A DNA stretch of 12,815 bases from JARRNO01 sp037384885. Its GTDB lineage: Bacteria > Acidobacteriota > UBA4820 > DSQY01. The stretch lies in the NCBI GenBank assembly GCA_037384885.1, contig JARRNO010000115.1, positions 1-12,815 on the forward strand, written 5' to 3'. Below, piece by piece: positions 6,145 to 12,815 of the stretch (positions are counted from its first letter, which is position 1; each line of letters starts with the position of its first letter). The notes beneath the pieces were generated by a model that worked only from the letters and a program-made list of their open reading frames with translations, did not search any database and was not told the DNA's origin. A program made the translations under genes and the position numbers.

Positions 6145-6890
6145 ATCCGGCCGAGCCCCGGCAGACTCAACCCGCCTTGGGTGTGAGTTCTTTCGGGGGC
6201 AGCCTGGAGGGCAACAACTTCTCTGTGGTCTGGCCCGGCATCATTTTGGCCACGTACTGAACCGCCTTGAGCCAGAAGAAATTCGGCCCTGGGGTCGCCC
6301 TCTCGGGCAGCCTTTCGAAAGTAGTCCGCAGCCTTGGCGTCGTCCCACGGGACGCCGATACCAGATGAGTACATCATGCCCAGAGTGAAGTCGGCGGGGG
6401 CGTACCCCTGCTTCGAGGCTTGTTGGAAGAGGGCGAGTGCGCGGTGAAAATCGGCCGCGACGCCGATGCCCTGGGCATTCAGCATGCCGAGGTTGTAGGA
6501 AGCCTGCGCCAGGCCCTGTGACGCCGCCTTCTGCAGCCAGGAGCGCGCTTCGGCGGGGTTTTTCGGCACCTGCTTTCCCACGGCGTACAGGACACCGAGG
6601 ACATTTTCGGCCTGAGCGTCGCCTTGGTTTGCTTCGGCTTCAACGGCGGCCAGGGCGACCTTCTGGCTGACGCCGGCTTTCTTCATCGCGGCCAGGTCCG
6701 CCGCATCCAGGGCGAAATCGACCGTTCCCGCCTTCTTGATCGTGGAGATAACATGGTTATCCGGCGTTCCCGCCTGATGCATCCGGATGAGGTCGGCATC
6801 GGTCAGAAGGGAATTCTTTGCCTGAAGGCCGAAGGGAAGGGCAAGAAGAAGCAAACCGATGCATACGGAAAACAGTTGCGAGGGCTTCAT
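6114..6890 (-). CDS. Exported Sel1-like repeat protein, likely frameshifted near its 3' end
   Basis: The gene has a GAGGAGA ribosome-binding site and a classical signal peptide (residues 1-24, ending GLQA), so the product is periplasmic. Residues about 28-85, with 'LLTDADLIRMHQAGTPDNHV' and 'MKKAGVSQKVALAAV', match a small motif common at the N-terminus of bacterial exported proteins ('LtnaDVI.m..aGls...I...I'). Residues about 88-200 hold three Sel1-type repeats ('AENVLGVLYAVGKQVPKNPA', 'ASYNLGMLNAQGIGVAADF', 'ADFTLGMMYSSGIGVPWDDA'), which are alpha/alpha scaffolds for protein binding. From about residue 205 the read-through sequence (GGSVRGQNDAGPDHREVV...) stops looking like protein and runs into the methyltransferase gene. 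The adjacent frame gives 'FWLKAVQYVAKMMPGQTTEK' and stops at 6167-6169, clear of the neighbour. I think the true C-terminus is the latter. Confidence 0.85.
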   Translation of the reverse strand: MKPSQLFSVCIGLLLLALPFGLQAKNSLLTDADLIRMHQAGTPDNHVISTIKKAGTVDFALDAADLAAMKKAGVSQKVALAAVEAEANQGDAQAENVLGVLYAVGKQVPKNPAEARSWLQKAASQGLAQASYNLGMLNAQGIGVAADFHRALALFQQASKQGYAPADFTLGMMYSSGIGVPWDDAKAADYFRKAAREGDPRAEFLLAQGGSVRGQNDAGPDHREVVALQAAPERTHTQGGLSLPGLGRIYFSLFLVPA

Positions 6891-6980
6891 CAGAGTTTCT
6901 CCTCAGTAAGCGGAAGTGAAGCCTCCCGTCCCATTCGATCTTATTAGCACCGACGTTGCAGGAAAGCAATAGGCGTCGGC

Positions 6981-7013
6981 AAAAAGGCCCCGGAGCATGG
7001 CACTCCGGGGCCC
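6981..7013 (-). terminator. Rho-independent terminator of the cytochrome lipoprotein gene
   Basis: On the minus strand a 10-bp stem (GGCCCCGGAG with CTCCGGGGCC, plus positions 6986-6995 and 7003-7012) around a 7-nt loop is followed by five T residues (6985-6981). It lies about 40 nt past the stop of the lipoprotein gene and upstream of the Sel1-repeat gene, so the two minus-strand genes are probably separate transcripts. Confidence 0.92.
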
Positions 7014-7050
7014 AGGTCGCTGTCTCATCGTTGGAAAAAGAGAAGCCTGC

Positions 7051-7746
7051 TCACGCCTTCTTATGAGCATGGACTTCTTTCAGCATGCCGTCCTTCCAGT
7101 TCTTGGCGTGGCATTTCATGCAAAACTTCTTGCCGGGGATGATCAGACCGGCTGCCTTCGCCTTGGCGGGATCCATCATGACGGCCATCTTGGCGTACCC
7201 GCTGCCGGGCCCATGGCACGTTTCGCACTCCACATGCATCTTTGCATGTGCGGTTTTTTCCCAGGAATCATACTGAATCTTGTGACACATGGCGCACTTC
7301 TTCGAGCCGACATCGGTGTATTTCGAGGCGTCTCCGGCTTCCTGATCGGAGGCCTTCTCAGCGCCGGAGGCGTCTGAGGAGCCGCTCATCATGCCGGAAG
7401 AGCCTCCCATCATGCCTTGGGAAGTCTGGCCGGACATCATGCCGGAGCCGGTCCCACCTGAGGCGGCATCCGAAGCTGTTGTGCCGCTTTGCACGCCCCC
7501 TTCGGGCGCACCGGCAGACGGCGTTGCCGGCGAATTCTCCGGCGTTGCGGGAGGAGCGGCCGGTTGGTTGACAGCCTGGTTGGCCGGTGTGGTTTCCGGG
7601 GCGGCGGCGGGAGGAGCAGCCTGTTGCTGCGATGAAGGCGTTGACCCGTTGTTCGGCGCCGCGCCGGACTGGCAGGCGCCGAGGACGGCCAGCCCCAGTA
7701 CTGCCAGGGCGGCGAACAACAAGGAATACAGGCGATTCATCTTCAC
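7051..7746 (-). CDS. Three-heme cytochrome c lipoprotein with Met-rich disordered linker (cytochrome c554-like)
   Basis: A 231-aa protein. Residues 1-24 form a lipoprotein signal peptide with lipobox LGAC and acceptor Cys25; the Gln at +2 fits outer-membrane sorting. Residues about 26-140 are low-complexity Pro/Ala, then Gly/Ser/Thr, with three GMM units at 102-104, 111-113 and 118-120. The C-terminal domain (about 141-231) binds heme at CAMCH (151-155), CETCH (174-178) and CMKCH (209-213). The context 'CAMCHKIQYDSWEKTAHAKM' and 'CETCHGPGSGY' is that of the cytochrome c554/c-prime domain, although this is a short version. Extra His residues (His167, His171, His226, His228) could be distal ligands. 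Likely an electron carrier tethered to a membrane face by a long flexible arm. A strong AAAGGAGGT lies 10 nt before the ATG. Its redox partner is unknown. Confidence 0.92.
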   Translation of the reverse strand: MKMNRLYSLLFAALAVLGLAVLGACQSGAAPNNGSTPSSQQQAAPPAAAPETTPANQAVNQPAAPPATPENSPATPSAGAPEGGVQSGTTASDAASGGTGSGMMSGQTSQGMMGGSSGMMSGSSDASGAEKASDQEAGDASKYTDVGSKKCAMCHKIQYDSWEKTAHAKMHVECETCHGPGSGYAKMAVMMDPAKAKAAGLIIPGKKFCMKCHAKNWKDGMLKEVHAHKKA

Positions 7747-7799
7747 AGGGACCTCCTTTCCGGCTTTTTCGCTGACGAGTCAAAAAAGCGCATACTGTC

Positions 7800-7828
7800 A
7801 CCATAGGACCGAAAAGGGCCGAGGGCAA
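7800..7828 (-). promoter_or_regulatory. Candidate sigma70-type promoter of the cytochrome lipoprotein gene
   Basis: On the minus strand, TTGCCC (plus 7823-7828) and TATGGT (plus 7800-7805) are separated by exactly 17 bp. Each matches 4 of 6 consensus bases. The predicted start site lies about 45 nt upstream of the ATG. Position and spacing are good, but the match strength is modest. Confidence 0.35.
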
Positions 7829-7924
7829 GGACTCCGCAAAGGGAATCGGATGGGGTTCCCGGAAAGGTTCGGATGAACTCCCCGGGCAAGGAGACGATGG
7901 ACGGCACACGGCCCGGCGGCGGCT

Positions 7925-8788
7925 TCAGGCGCCGGATTCCTGTCCCGCAAACGAATAAAGCATTCTGATTTCACGGTCCCAGCGTTCCGGCTCGATGGTC
8001 TCCAAGATCAAGGGAATGCCGTCCAGCCTTTCATCTCGCATGATCCACTTGAAAGGGTCCAGCCCCAGCTCGCCCTCGCCCAGGGAGTGGTGACGGTCCA
8101 CCCGGCTCCCGAGAGCCCCCTTGGAATCGTTGAGATGCATTCCCTTCAGAAAATCGAATCCGACGGTCCGGTCAAAGGCGGTCATTATTTCTTCATAGTC
8201 CGCTTGGCTGCGGGGATCGTAGCCGGCTCCGTAGAGGTGGCACGTGTCCAGGCATACCCCCACCCGTGAAGTATCGGAAACCTTCTCGATGATATGAGCC
8301 AGATGCTCGAACCGGTACCCGAGATAGCCTCCCTGGCCCGCTGTGTTTTCAATGACCGCCGCCACGCCCTCCGTCTCGGAAAGTGCGATGTTGATCGACT
8401 CAGCAATCCTGTCCAGACAGTCCTCTTCACTCATCATGTTCTTGTGGCTTCCGGGATGGAAATTGAGATGCGGAATGCCCAGCTGTGCGCATCGTTCCAG
8501 TTCATCTGCAAAAGCCCGCCTGGATTTTTCGAGGCCGTCCCGCTCTGGATTCCCCAAGTTTAACAGGTAACTGGCATGGGGAAGGATCAGTTCGGGCTTG
8601 AATCCGTGTATTTCACAGCTTTCCCGGAAGGCGGAGATCTCTTCGTCTTTGAGGGGCGGCGCCGACCACTGCCTCTGGTTCTTCACGAAGAGCGCAAAAG
8701 CACCCGCCCCAATCTTCGCGGCGTTCACCGGCGCGTTCTGGACACCTCCGGCGGCACTGACATGTGCACCGACATATTTTTTCCCCAT
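7925..8788 (-). CDS. nfo: Endonuclease IV (AP endonuclease / deoxyribonuclease IV)
   Basis: A 287-aa TIM-barrel enzyme that cleaves DNA 5' of abasic sites and removes 3' blocking groups in base-excision repair; cytosolic. The full trinuclear zinc site is visible and aligns with E. coli Nfo: His71, His111, Glu147, Asp181, His184, His218, Asp231, His233 and Glu263. Family motifs are 'YVGAHVSAAGG' at the start, 'LNFHPGSH', 'VIENTAGQGGYLGY', 'VCLDTCHLYGAGYD', 'HLNDSKGALGSRVDRHHSLG' and 'PLILETIEP'. Length is typical for the family. AAGGAG lies 9 nt before the ATG. An extended -10 element sits about 85 nt upstream. The gene is divergent from the flavin reductase-like gene and separated from the next minus-strand gene by 178 bp, so it is probably transcribed alone. 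Confidence 0.97.
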   Translation of the reverse strand: MGKKYVGAHVSAAGGVQNAPVNAAKIGAGAFALFVKNQRQWSAPPLKDEEISAFRESCEIHGFKPELILPHASYLLNLGNPERDGLEKSRRAFADELERCAQLGIPHLNFHPGSHKNMMSEEDCLDRIAESINIALSETEGVAAVIENTAGQGGYLGYRFEHLAHIIEKVSDTSRVGVCLDTCHLYGAGYDPRSQADYEEIMTAFDRTVGFDFLKGMHLNDSKGALGSRVDRHHSLGEGELGLDPFKWIMRDERLDGIPLILETIEPERWDREIRMLYSFAGQESGA

Positions 8789-8872
8789 CTTGCTTCACTC
8801 CTTCTAAAACTGAGACACGCCGGACAAAAGAAAATTCCCCGGGAAAGCAGGAAACCCGGCTCCGCGAGATGT

Positions 8873-8881
8873 ATTATCCCA
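8873..8881 (-). promoter_or_regulatory. Candidate extended -10 promoter of nfo
   Basis: The minus strand reads TGGGATAAT, which matches the extended -10 pattern TGnTATAAT except for one base of the hexamer (GATAAT). No good -35 hexamer lies 17 bp upstream, as is usual for extended -10 promoters. The predicted leader is about 78 nt. Confidence 0.4.
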
Positions 8882-8988
8882 TGTCCGGCTGCGAGCTTGA
8901 GGAATAGGCATCCGGATTGGCCGCGTTAAAATGCCTTCTGACGGTAAAGGCAGATAAGAACCCAATGATTAATAAGGAGCAGCCTAAA

Positions 8989-9606
8989 ATGGTGACACGA
9001 GATTTCAGAGAAGCCCCCAGGCGTGATATTTACCGGATTTTGACCAGCCTGGTCATCCCCCGCCCCATCGCCTGGATCTCCACGCTTAACGAGGACGGAT
9101 CGCCCAACCTTGCCCCCTTCTCCAGCTTCATGGGAATTTTTAATCCGCCGGCGGTCGCCGTTACCTTCGGGCGGCACCGGGACGGCCGGCCCAAGGACAC
9201 CCACCGGAATATCCGTGAACGAGGCGAAGCGGTGGTTCATATCGCCGACCGGCCGCTGCTTGAGAGCCTGCATGCGTGCGGCGAAGCCGTCGACTACGGT
9301 GTGAGCGAACCGGAAAGGCTCGGGCTGAAGACTGTGCCGTCCGAACTCGTTTCCCCTCTCCGGGTGGCGGCCGCGCCGGTGGCCCTGGAGTGTGTGATGC
9401 GGGAGGAACATTCCCTCGGAGACCAGAGCACGCTTGTTGTCTTGGATGTACTTCGGGCTCACGCCCGGGACGATATCTGGCGGGAAGATCTGGACTGCGC
9501 CGATGGGAGCCTCTGGACGCCCGTCGCCCGGCTGGGTTCGGTGGCGGGACCCAACTACGGAGTGCTGGGCGAGCGCTTGACCTTGGACAAGCCGAGACTC
9601 CCGTGA
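8989..9606 (+). CDS. Flavin reductase-like protein, FMN-binding split barrel
   Basis: A 205-aa protein of the flavin reductase-like/DIM6-NTAB family, which binds FMN in a split beta-barrel. The N-terminal motif 'RILTSLVIPRPIAWISTLNE' followed by 'GSPNLAPFSSFMGIFNPPAV' is diagnostic. Later come 'KDTHRNIRERGEAVVHIADR', 'PVALECVMREE', 'VVLDVLRAHARDDIW' and 'PVARLGSVAGPNYG', the last being the usual '.P..RLGG..Y' end. I start at ATG 8989 because AAGGAG lies 9 nt upstream; an in-frame ATG at 8917 would add 24 non-conserved residues. A TAAAAT at 8927-8932 could be its -10 box. Members reduce flavins or act as flavoproteins toward varied substrates, so the reaction cannot be named here. No partner monooxygenase lies nearby. 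Confidence 0.92.
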   Translation: MVTRDFREAPRRDIYRILTSLVIPRPIAWISTLNEDGSPNLAPFSSFMGIFNPPAVAVTFGRHRDGRPKDTHRNIRERGEAVVHIADRPLLESLHACGEAVDYGVSEPERLGLKTVPSELVSPLRVAAAPVALECVMREEHSLGDQSTLVVLDVLRAHARDDIWREDLDCADGSLWTPVARLGSVAGPNYGVLGERLTLDKPRLP

Positions 9607-9657
9607 CGGTGGGCCTATACTCTTTCAGCCAAATTCAACGGGGTTAGGTCCGCGGGT

Positions 9658-11817
9658 TCACTTTTTCTGCGCCGATCGAAGTAGAACTTCATAGGCTTTC
9701 TCGTCGGCCAGAACATGCTCGGTGTACGAGCGGGTTTCGGAATAGGGGATCATGGCAACGAATTGGGCTTCGGAAGGATGTCCAAACGCTTTCAGCCAGA
9801 AGGCGGCTTTCTGCCGGCCGGCGTTGTAGCTGGCGACCGCCGCAGCCGCGCCTCCGAATTCCTTCAGCCTTCTTGACAAAAAGTGTAGGCCAAGCTCAAG
9901 GTTTAAGGACGGATCCGTGAGATCGTGGGCGGCGGGCGGCCTTTTTTTCAATTGCGCGGCCATGCGTGCGGCCGTGGAAGGCATGATCTGCATGAGGCCG
10001 ACGGCGCCTGCGGGCGAGAGGATGGAGGGATCAAAGGCGCTTTCCCGCCGTATAACGGCGTAGGCGAGTGCCGCCGGAACGTCTTCCCTTGCTGCGAAAG
10101 CGCGCACCAGCACCAGGTGCGGCAGGGGGTAAAGGATCCGAAGGGCGGCCGGCGGCATGGCCGAAAGCCCTTGAAGATCCGGGAAGGCGCCTTGCAGCAC
10201 CGATGAAGCGGCCGAAAAGCGGCCCGCTTCCGCGAGCAGGCTCGCGTATGTGACGGCCACAGCGGGGTCGTCCGCGTGGCGGGAATAGACATCCTGGTAC
10301 ACGTCCGCGGCGAAGCGGCTGAGGCCGGCCACGTCTAGCTGGCGCGCCAGAAGAGAGTTCTCACCGGAGAAATCCTGATTCCAGGGCGCTGGAATTTTTG
10401 GCGGTGGAGCGATGTGGGTGACGGCCCCGGCCGACTGAAGGGCCCCCCGGGCCAAGGCGCTCCAATACCCTCCCCGTGAGGCGAGGCTGAGCCATGCCGG
10501 CGCCGCCAGATCCAGGCGGCCGGCCTTTTCCTGCAGCATCCCCTCGAAATAGGCCGATGCATCGGCCAGCGAATCTGGCCCGCTGGCTGCGATACTGGAA
10601 AACAGGCGGAGCGCCTCCGCCGATTTTTCCAGAACATAGCAGCACCATGCCGCCTTATAGGCCGCCTCCCAACGAGTGTTCCGATCCACGTTCATTCCGG
10701 AAATGGGCTCTAGCCAGTGAAGCGCCTCTTGAAAATCGCCCCGGGCGTAGTAAAGCGTTCCCATGGCATAGCGGGCTTGAGCGCGCTTGGGATCCCTGGG
10801 GGGGAGTGTGTCTTCGAGGAATCGGGCGTAGCCGGCGGCCTTGTGCGCGTCGTTGGTTCGCAGGCAGGTCCAGAGGGCTTGAAGAACGCATGACCACGAA
10901 GGCTTCGCCGCTCCGTACACGGCGCGGACCCGCGCGGCGAAGTGGAAGACGTCTTTGTTTCTCCTCAGGGCGTAAAGGGCCTGGATCCGGATCTTGTCGT
11001 ACAACTTCCGGCGGCGCCGTGTCAGATGGCCTGAAGGGATGTCGCCCAGCACGTCCAACGCATCCCGTGCCCTGCCGCTTGCCGCAAGTCTCCGCGCTAG
11101 TGAGAGCGCCGAGGTGGCGCGGGCTGGTGCGAGCCGGGTGCCGGGAGGTGAAAGACTGAGGTAGGCCCGGCCCGCCCGGTGGCCGAACGGGCTGGAGAGG
11201 TCGTTTAGAAAAATTCGGCGGAAGAGGCCGGCCGCCTCCTCAGTTCTTCCCGCGCGTTGTACCGCCAGGGCCTCCCTGTAGTGCGCCTCATATCGAAAGC
11301 TTCGCTCTTGGGCGATCCTGGCGAGATGACTCCACGCCGCTGCGGCGGATCCGTAGAACTTCCGGTTTTCATAAGCCTCTGCCAGTCCAAGCCAAATCGC
11401 ACGTTGAAGGGCGGGCGGCAGGTCCATTTCCGCTACCTTCTCGAAGACGGAAATGGCTTCGGAGGAATGGTCCATGGCCGCCAGCGCCCGACCCCCCAGC
11501 AAGCCGATATAGGGTTGGAGGGGCCCCTGGGGCTGCTCGGCGGCTTGTTTAAGATACATTTCCGCCATTCTGGGCCGGTGCTGGCGAAGTTCCAAATCAC
11601 CAAGGGCCAGGAGGCCCAGTGTTTGATCAGGTTGAGCCATGCCGGGGAGAGCCACCGCCAGGATCGCTGTCGCCTTTGGCATATCGCCCGCCCGCCTAGC
11701 CTTGGCGGCTGCTTCAAGAGCGCGGTTAAGGCGTGGCAGTCCTCCCGGCGCGGATTCGGCTGACGGCCGGGTCAAAAGAAAGAAAGCGGAAAAGGCAAAG
11801 AAAAGCAGGCGCTTCAT
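9658..11817 (-). CDS. slt: Soluble lytic murein transglycosylase (Slt70-type) with helical-repeat N-terminus
   Basis: A 719-aa exported protein. Residues 1-22 form a signal peptide (MKRLLFFAFSAFFLL core). About 25-560 are tetratricopeptide-like helix pairs ('MAEMYLKQAAEQPQG', 'ARYAMGTLYYARGDFQEALH', 'AAYKAAWCCYVLEKSAEALR'), matching the superhelical ring of Slt70. The C-terminal SLT domain (about 580-700) has the catalytic Glu at about 592 in 'AVIRRESAFDPSILSPAGAV', then 'GLMQIMPSTA', 'NLELGLHFLSRRL', 'VASYNAGRQKA' and 'MIPYSETRSYTEHVL', all family motifs. The enzyme cleaves the MurNAc-GlcNAc bond of peptidoglycan to form 1,6-anhydro ends, acting in the periplasm. Size is close to the E. coli enzyme (about 645 aa), slightly longer. 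The ribosome-binding site is weak (GGAAG very near the ATG). It is divergent from the YceH gene across 107 bp. Confidence 0.95.
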   Translation of the reverse strand: MKRLLFFAFSAFFLLTRPSAESAPGGLPRLNRALEAAAKARRAGDMPKATAILAVALPGMAQPDQTLGLLALGDLELRQHRPRMAEMYLKQAAEQPQGPLQPYIGLLGGRALAAMDHSSEAISVFEKVAEMDLPPALQRAIWLGLAEAYENRKFYGSAAAAWSHLARIAQERSFRYEAHYREALAVQRAGRTEEAAGLFRRIFLNDLSSPFGHRAGRAYLSLSPPGTRLAPARATSALSLARRLAASGRARDALDVLGDIPSGHLTRRRRKLYDKIRIQALYALRRNKDVFHFAARVRAVYGAAKPSWSCVLQALWTCLRTNDAHKAAGYARFLEDTLPPRDPKRAQARYAMGTLYYARGDFQEALHWLEPISGMNVDRNTRWEAAYKAAWCCYVLEKSAEALRLFSSIAASGPDSLADASAYFEGMLQEKAGRLDLAAPAWLSLASRGGYWSALARGALQSAGAVTHIAPPPKIPAPWNQDFSGENSLLARQLDVAGLSRFAADVYQDVYSRHADDPAVAVTYASLLAEAGRFSAASSVLQGAFPDLQGLSAMPPAALRILYPLPHLVLVRAFAAREDVPAALAYAVIRRESAFDPSILSPAGAVGLMQIMPSTAARMAAQLKKRPPAAHDLTDPSLNLELGLHFLSRRLKEFGGAAAAVASYNAGRQKAAFWLKAFGHPSEAQFVAMIPYSETRSYTEHVLADEKAYEVLLRSAQKK

Positions 11818-11924
11818 GCTTCCAGTGTAACGCGGGCGGACTCCCCATTAGAAGGGTGGCGGGGCGGATCTGTCGAACGGCGGGTGTTCCTGGTACCATA
11901 TTGTTATCTTAAGAGGAGCGATCG

Positions 11925-12611
11925 ATGCAGGTTCGCCTCAACGACGAAGAATGCCGCGCGCTGGGATGTCTCATCGAGAAATCCATGGCCACGCCGGAAT
12001 ACTATCCCATGAGCCTGAACGCTGTCGTCGCGGCGTGCAACCAGAAGTCGAGCCGCGATCCTGTGGTTTCTTATGACGAAAGGACCGTTCGCGCCGCGCT
12101 TGACGGTCTGCGGGACAAGCACCTTCTCTGGGTGGTGACCGGTCCCGATGCGCACGTGCCTAAATACAAACACCGCTTTCCCGAGGCGTTTGATCTCGAC
12201 GAGGCGGAGACAGCCGCCATGTGTGTCTTGATGCTCCGGGGCCCGCAGACGCCGGGAGAAATCCGGGGAAGAACCGGGCGCCTCCACGCCTTCGATTCGG
12301 TCGCGGAAGCGGCCGGCGCCTGTGATCGCCTGGCCGGGAAGGCGCCGGTCCCGCTGGCCGTCAAGCTTCCGGTCCAGCAGGGCCGGAAGGAGTCCAGGTT
12401 CGCACACACCCTCGTGGCGGTGGACCTGCCGGAGGGCGGCGCCGCCCCGGAACGCGAGCTGATCGAAGCGTGGACGGATGGGGAAAACAGGATGGACCGC
12501 CTAGAATTCGCCCTGGAGTCTCTTCGCGAGGACGTCCGCCGCCTTGAAGAGCGCTTATCAAGGGTCGAGGGCTGCCGAGAAAATCAGGAAAACCGCGAAA
12601 TCCTCGACTGA
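11925..12611 (+). CDS. YceH/DUF480 family protein (UPF0502)
   Basis: A 228-aa cytosolic protein. The opening 'LNDEECRALGCLIEKSMATP' and 'EYYPMSLNAVVAACNQKSSR' with 'PVVSYDERTVRAALDGLRDK' define the first winged-helix domain of DUF480. 'HRFPEAFDLDEAETAAMCVL' and 'MLRGPQTPGEIRGRTGRLHA' mark the second. This is the normal YceH arrangement and length. The C-terminus (about 185-220, 'RMDRLEFALESLREDVRRLE') is a predicted coiled coil. The ATG follows AGAGGAG at 7-nt spacing. Tandem winged helices suggest DNA or protein binding, but the biological role of YceH is not established and nothing around it clarifies it. Confidence 0.94.
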   Translation: MQVRLNDEECRALGCLIEKSMATPEYYPMSLNAVVAACNQKSSRDPVVSYDERTVRAALDGLRDKHLLWVVTGPDAHVPKYKHRFPEAFDLDEAETAAMCVLMLRGPQTPGEIRGRTGRLHAFDSVAEAAGACDRLAGKAPVPLAVKLPVQQGRKESRFAHTLVAVDLPEGGAAPERELIEAWTDGENRMDRLEFALESLREDVRRLEERLSRVEGCRENQENREILD

Positions 12612-12631
12612 CCCCATTTTCAGATCCCCCG

Positions 12632-12815
12632 TCAGCCGCCCGAATCATCGGCAGCGTTCCGGCCGTTTTTCGGGCGTTCGCGGATCACAATCAAACTCTC
12701 TGATCCGATGGAAAACGCCTGATTGACCACTCCCGTCACCGTGACCTGTTCCCCGGTTTTCGGAACGGCGTTGTCCGTGACGACGGTGATTTCCCCTGTG
12801 TCATCCTTGATCTTG
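12632..12815 (-). CDS. C-terminal fragment of a small OB-fold-like protein (runs off the window)
   Basis: Sixty codons are open from the right edge to a TGA at 12632-12634, converging on the YceH gene with a 20-bp gap. The fragment reads 'KIKDDTGEITVVTDNAVPKT' and continues with 'GEQVTVTGVVNQAFSIGSES' and 'LIVIRERPKN', then a polar tail. 'DDTGEI.V.T....P..G..V.V.G.V' is the strand pattern of OB-fold domains seen in nucleic-acid-binding proteins and in small bacterial envelope lipoproteins. The N-terminus, which would show a signal or lipobox, is outside the window. Coding status is likely; function is open. Confidence 0.7.
   Translation of the reverse strand, partial: KIKDDTGEITVVTDNAVPKTGEQVTVTGVVNQAFSIGSESLIVIRERPKNGRNAADDSGG

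Noticed and set aside
7358..7909. Long alternative-frame open stretches on both strands across the cytochrome lipoprotein gene.
   Set aside because: They are shadows produced by GC-rich, low-complexity sequence. They lack ribosome-binding sites and recognisable protein features, while the lipoprotein frame has lipobox and heme motifs.

Overview
This is a GC-rich bacterial chromosomal segment with short intergenic gaps, strong Shine-Dalgarno sites and mixed gene orientation. A membrane-anchored cytochrome c, a three-heme lipoprotein cytochrome and a probable UGA-encoded selenoprotein suggest an anaerobic or microaerophilic Gram-negative bacterium, perhaps Desulfobacterota-like. That assignment is inference: no rRNA or species marker is present. 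I see no tRNA, IS element, CRISPR array or phage gene.

Layout. At 1-410 (-) lies the N-terminal part of a membrane-anchored, PDZ-like protein. A 180-bp divergent gap follows, with a perfect 9-bp dyad and a consensus TATAAT box. On the + strand come an uncharacterised membrane-anchored helical protein (591-1325) and a YrbG-type Na+/Ca2+ antiporter (1383-2468). 2469-3105 holds what looks like a decayed outer-membrane beta-barrel gene. A mono-heme cytochrome c (3106-3708, -) is divergent from a thioredoxin-TPR protein (about 3864-4868, +). The latter is the highlight: its active site reads W-UGA-V-Y-C-K, so UGA replaces the first Cys of CxxC. A hairpin matching the bacterial SECIS rules follows, and the frame then stays open to a strong terminator. 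Next are an RlmL-type rRNA methyltransferase (4996-6144, +), a Sel1-repeat protein with a likely 3' frameshift (6114-6890, -), a three-heme lipoprotein with a Met-rich linker (7051-7746, -) with its own terminator, and endonuclease IV (7925-8788, -). The window ends with a flavin reductase-like protein (8989-9606, +), an Slt70-type lytic transglycosylase (9658-11817, -), a YceH/DUF480 protein (11925-12611, +) and the C-terminus of an OB-fold-like protein (12632-12815, -).

The genes do not form one operon. Recurring themes are envelope redox proteins (two c-type cytochromes and a Trx-fold selenoprotein), cell-wall turnover (Slt), and housekeeping RNA and DNA maintenance (RlmL, Nfo). The cytochrome c and the selenoprotein are divergent neighbours across about 155 bp and could share regulation, but nothing in the sequence proves it.
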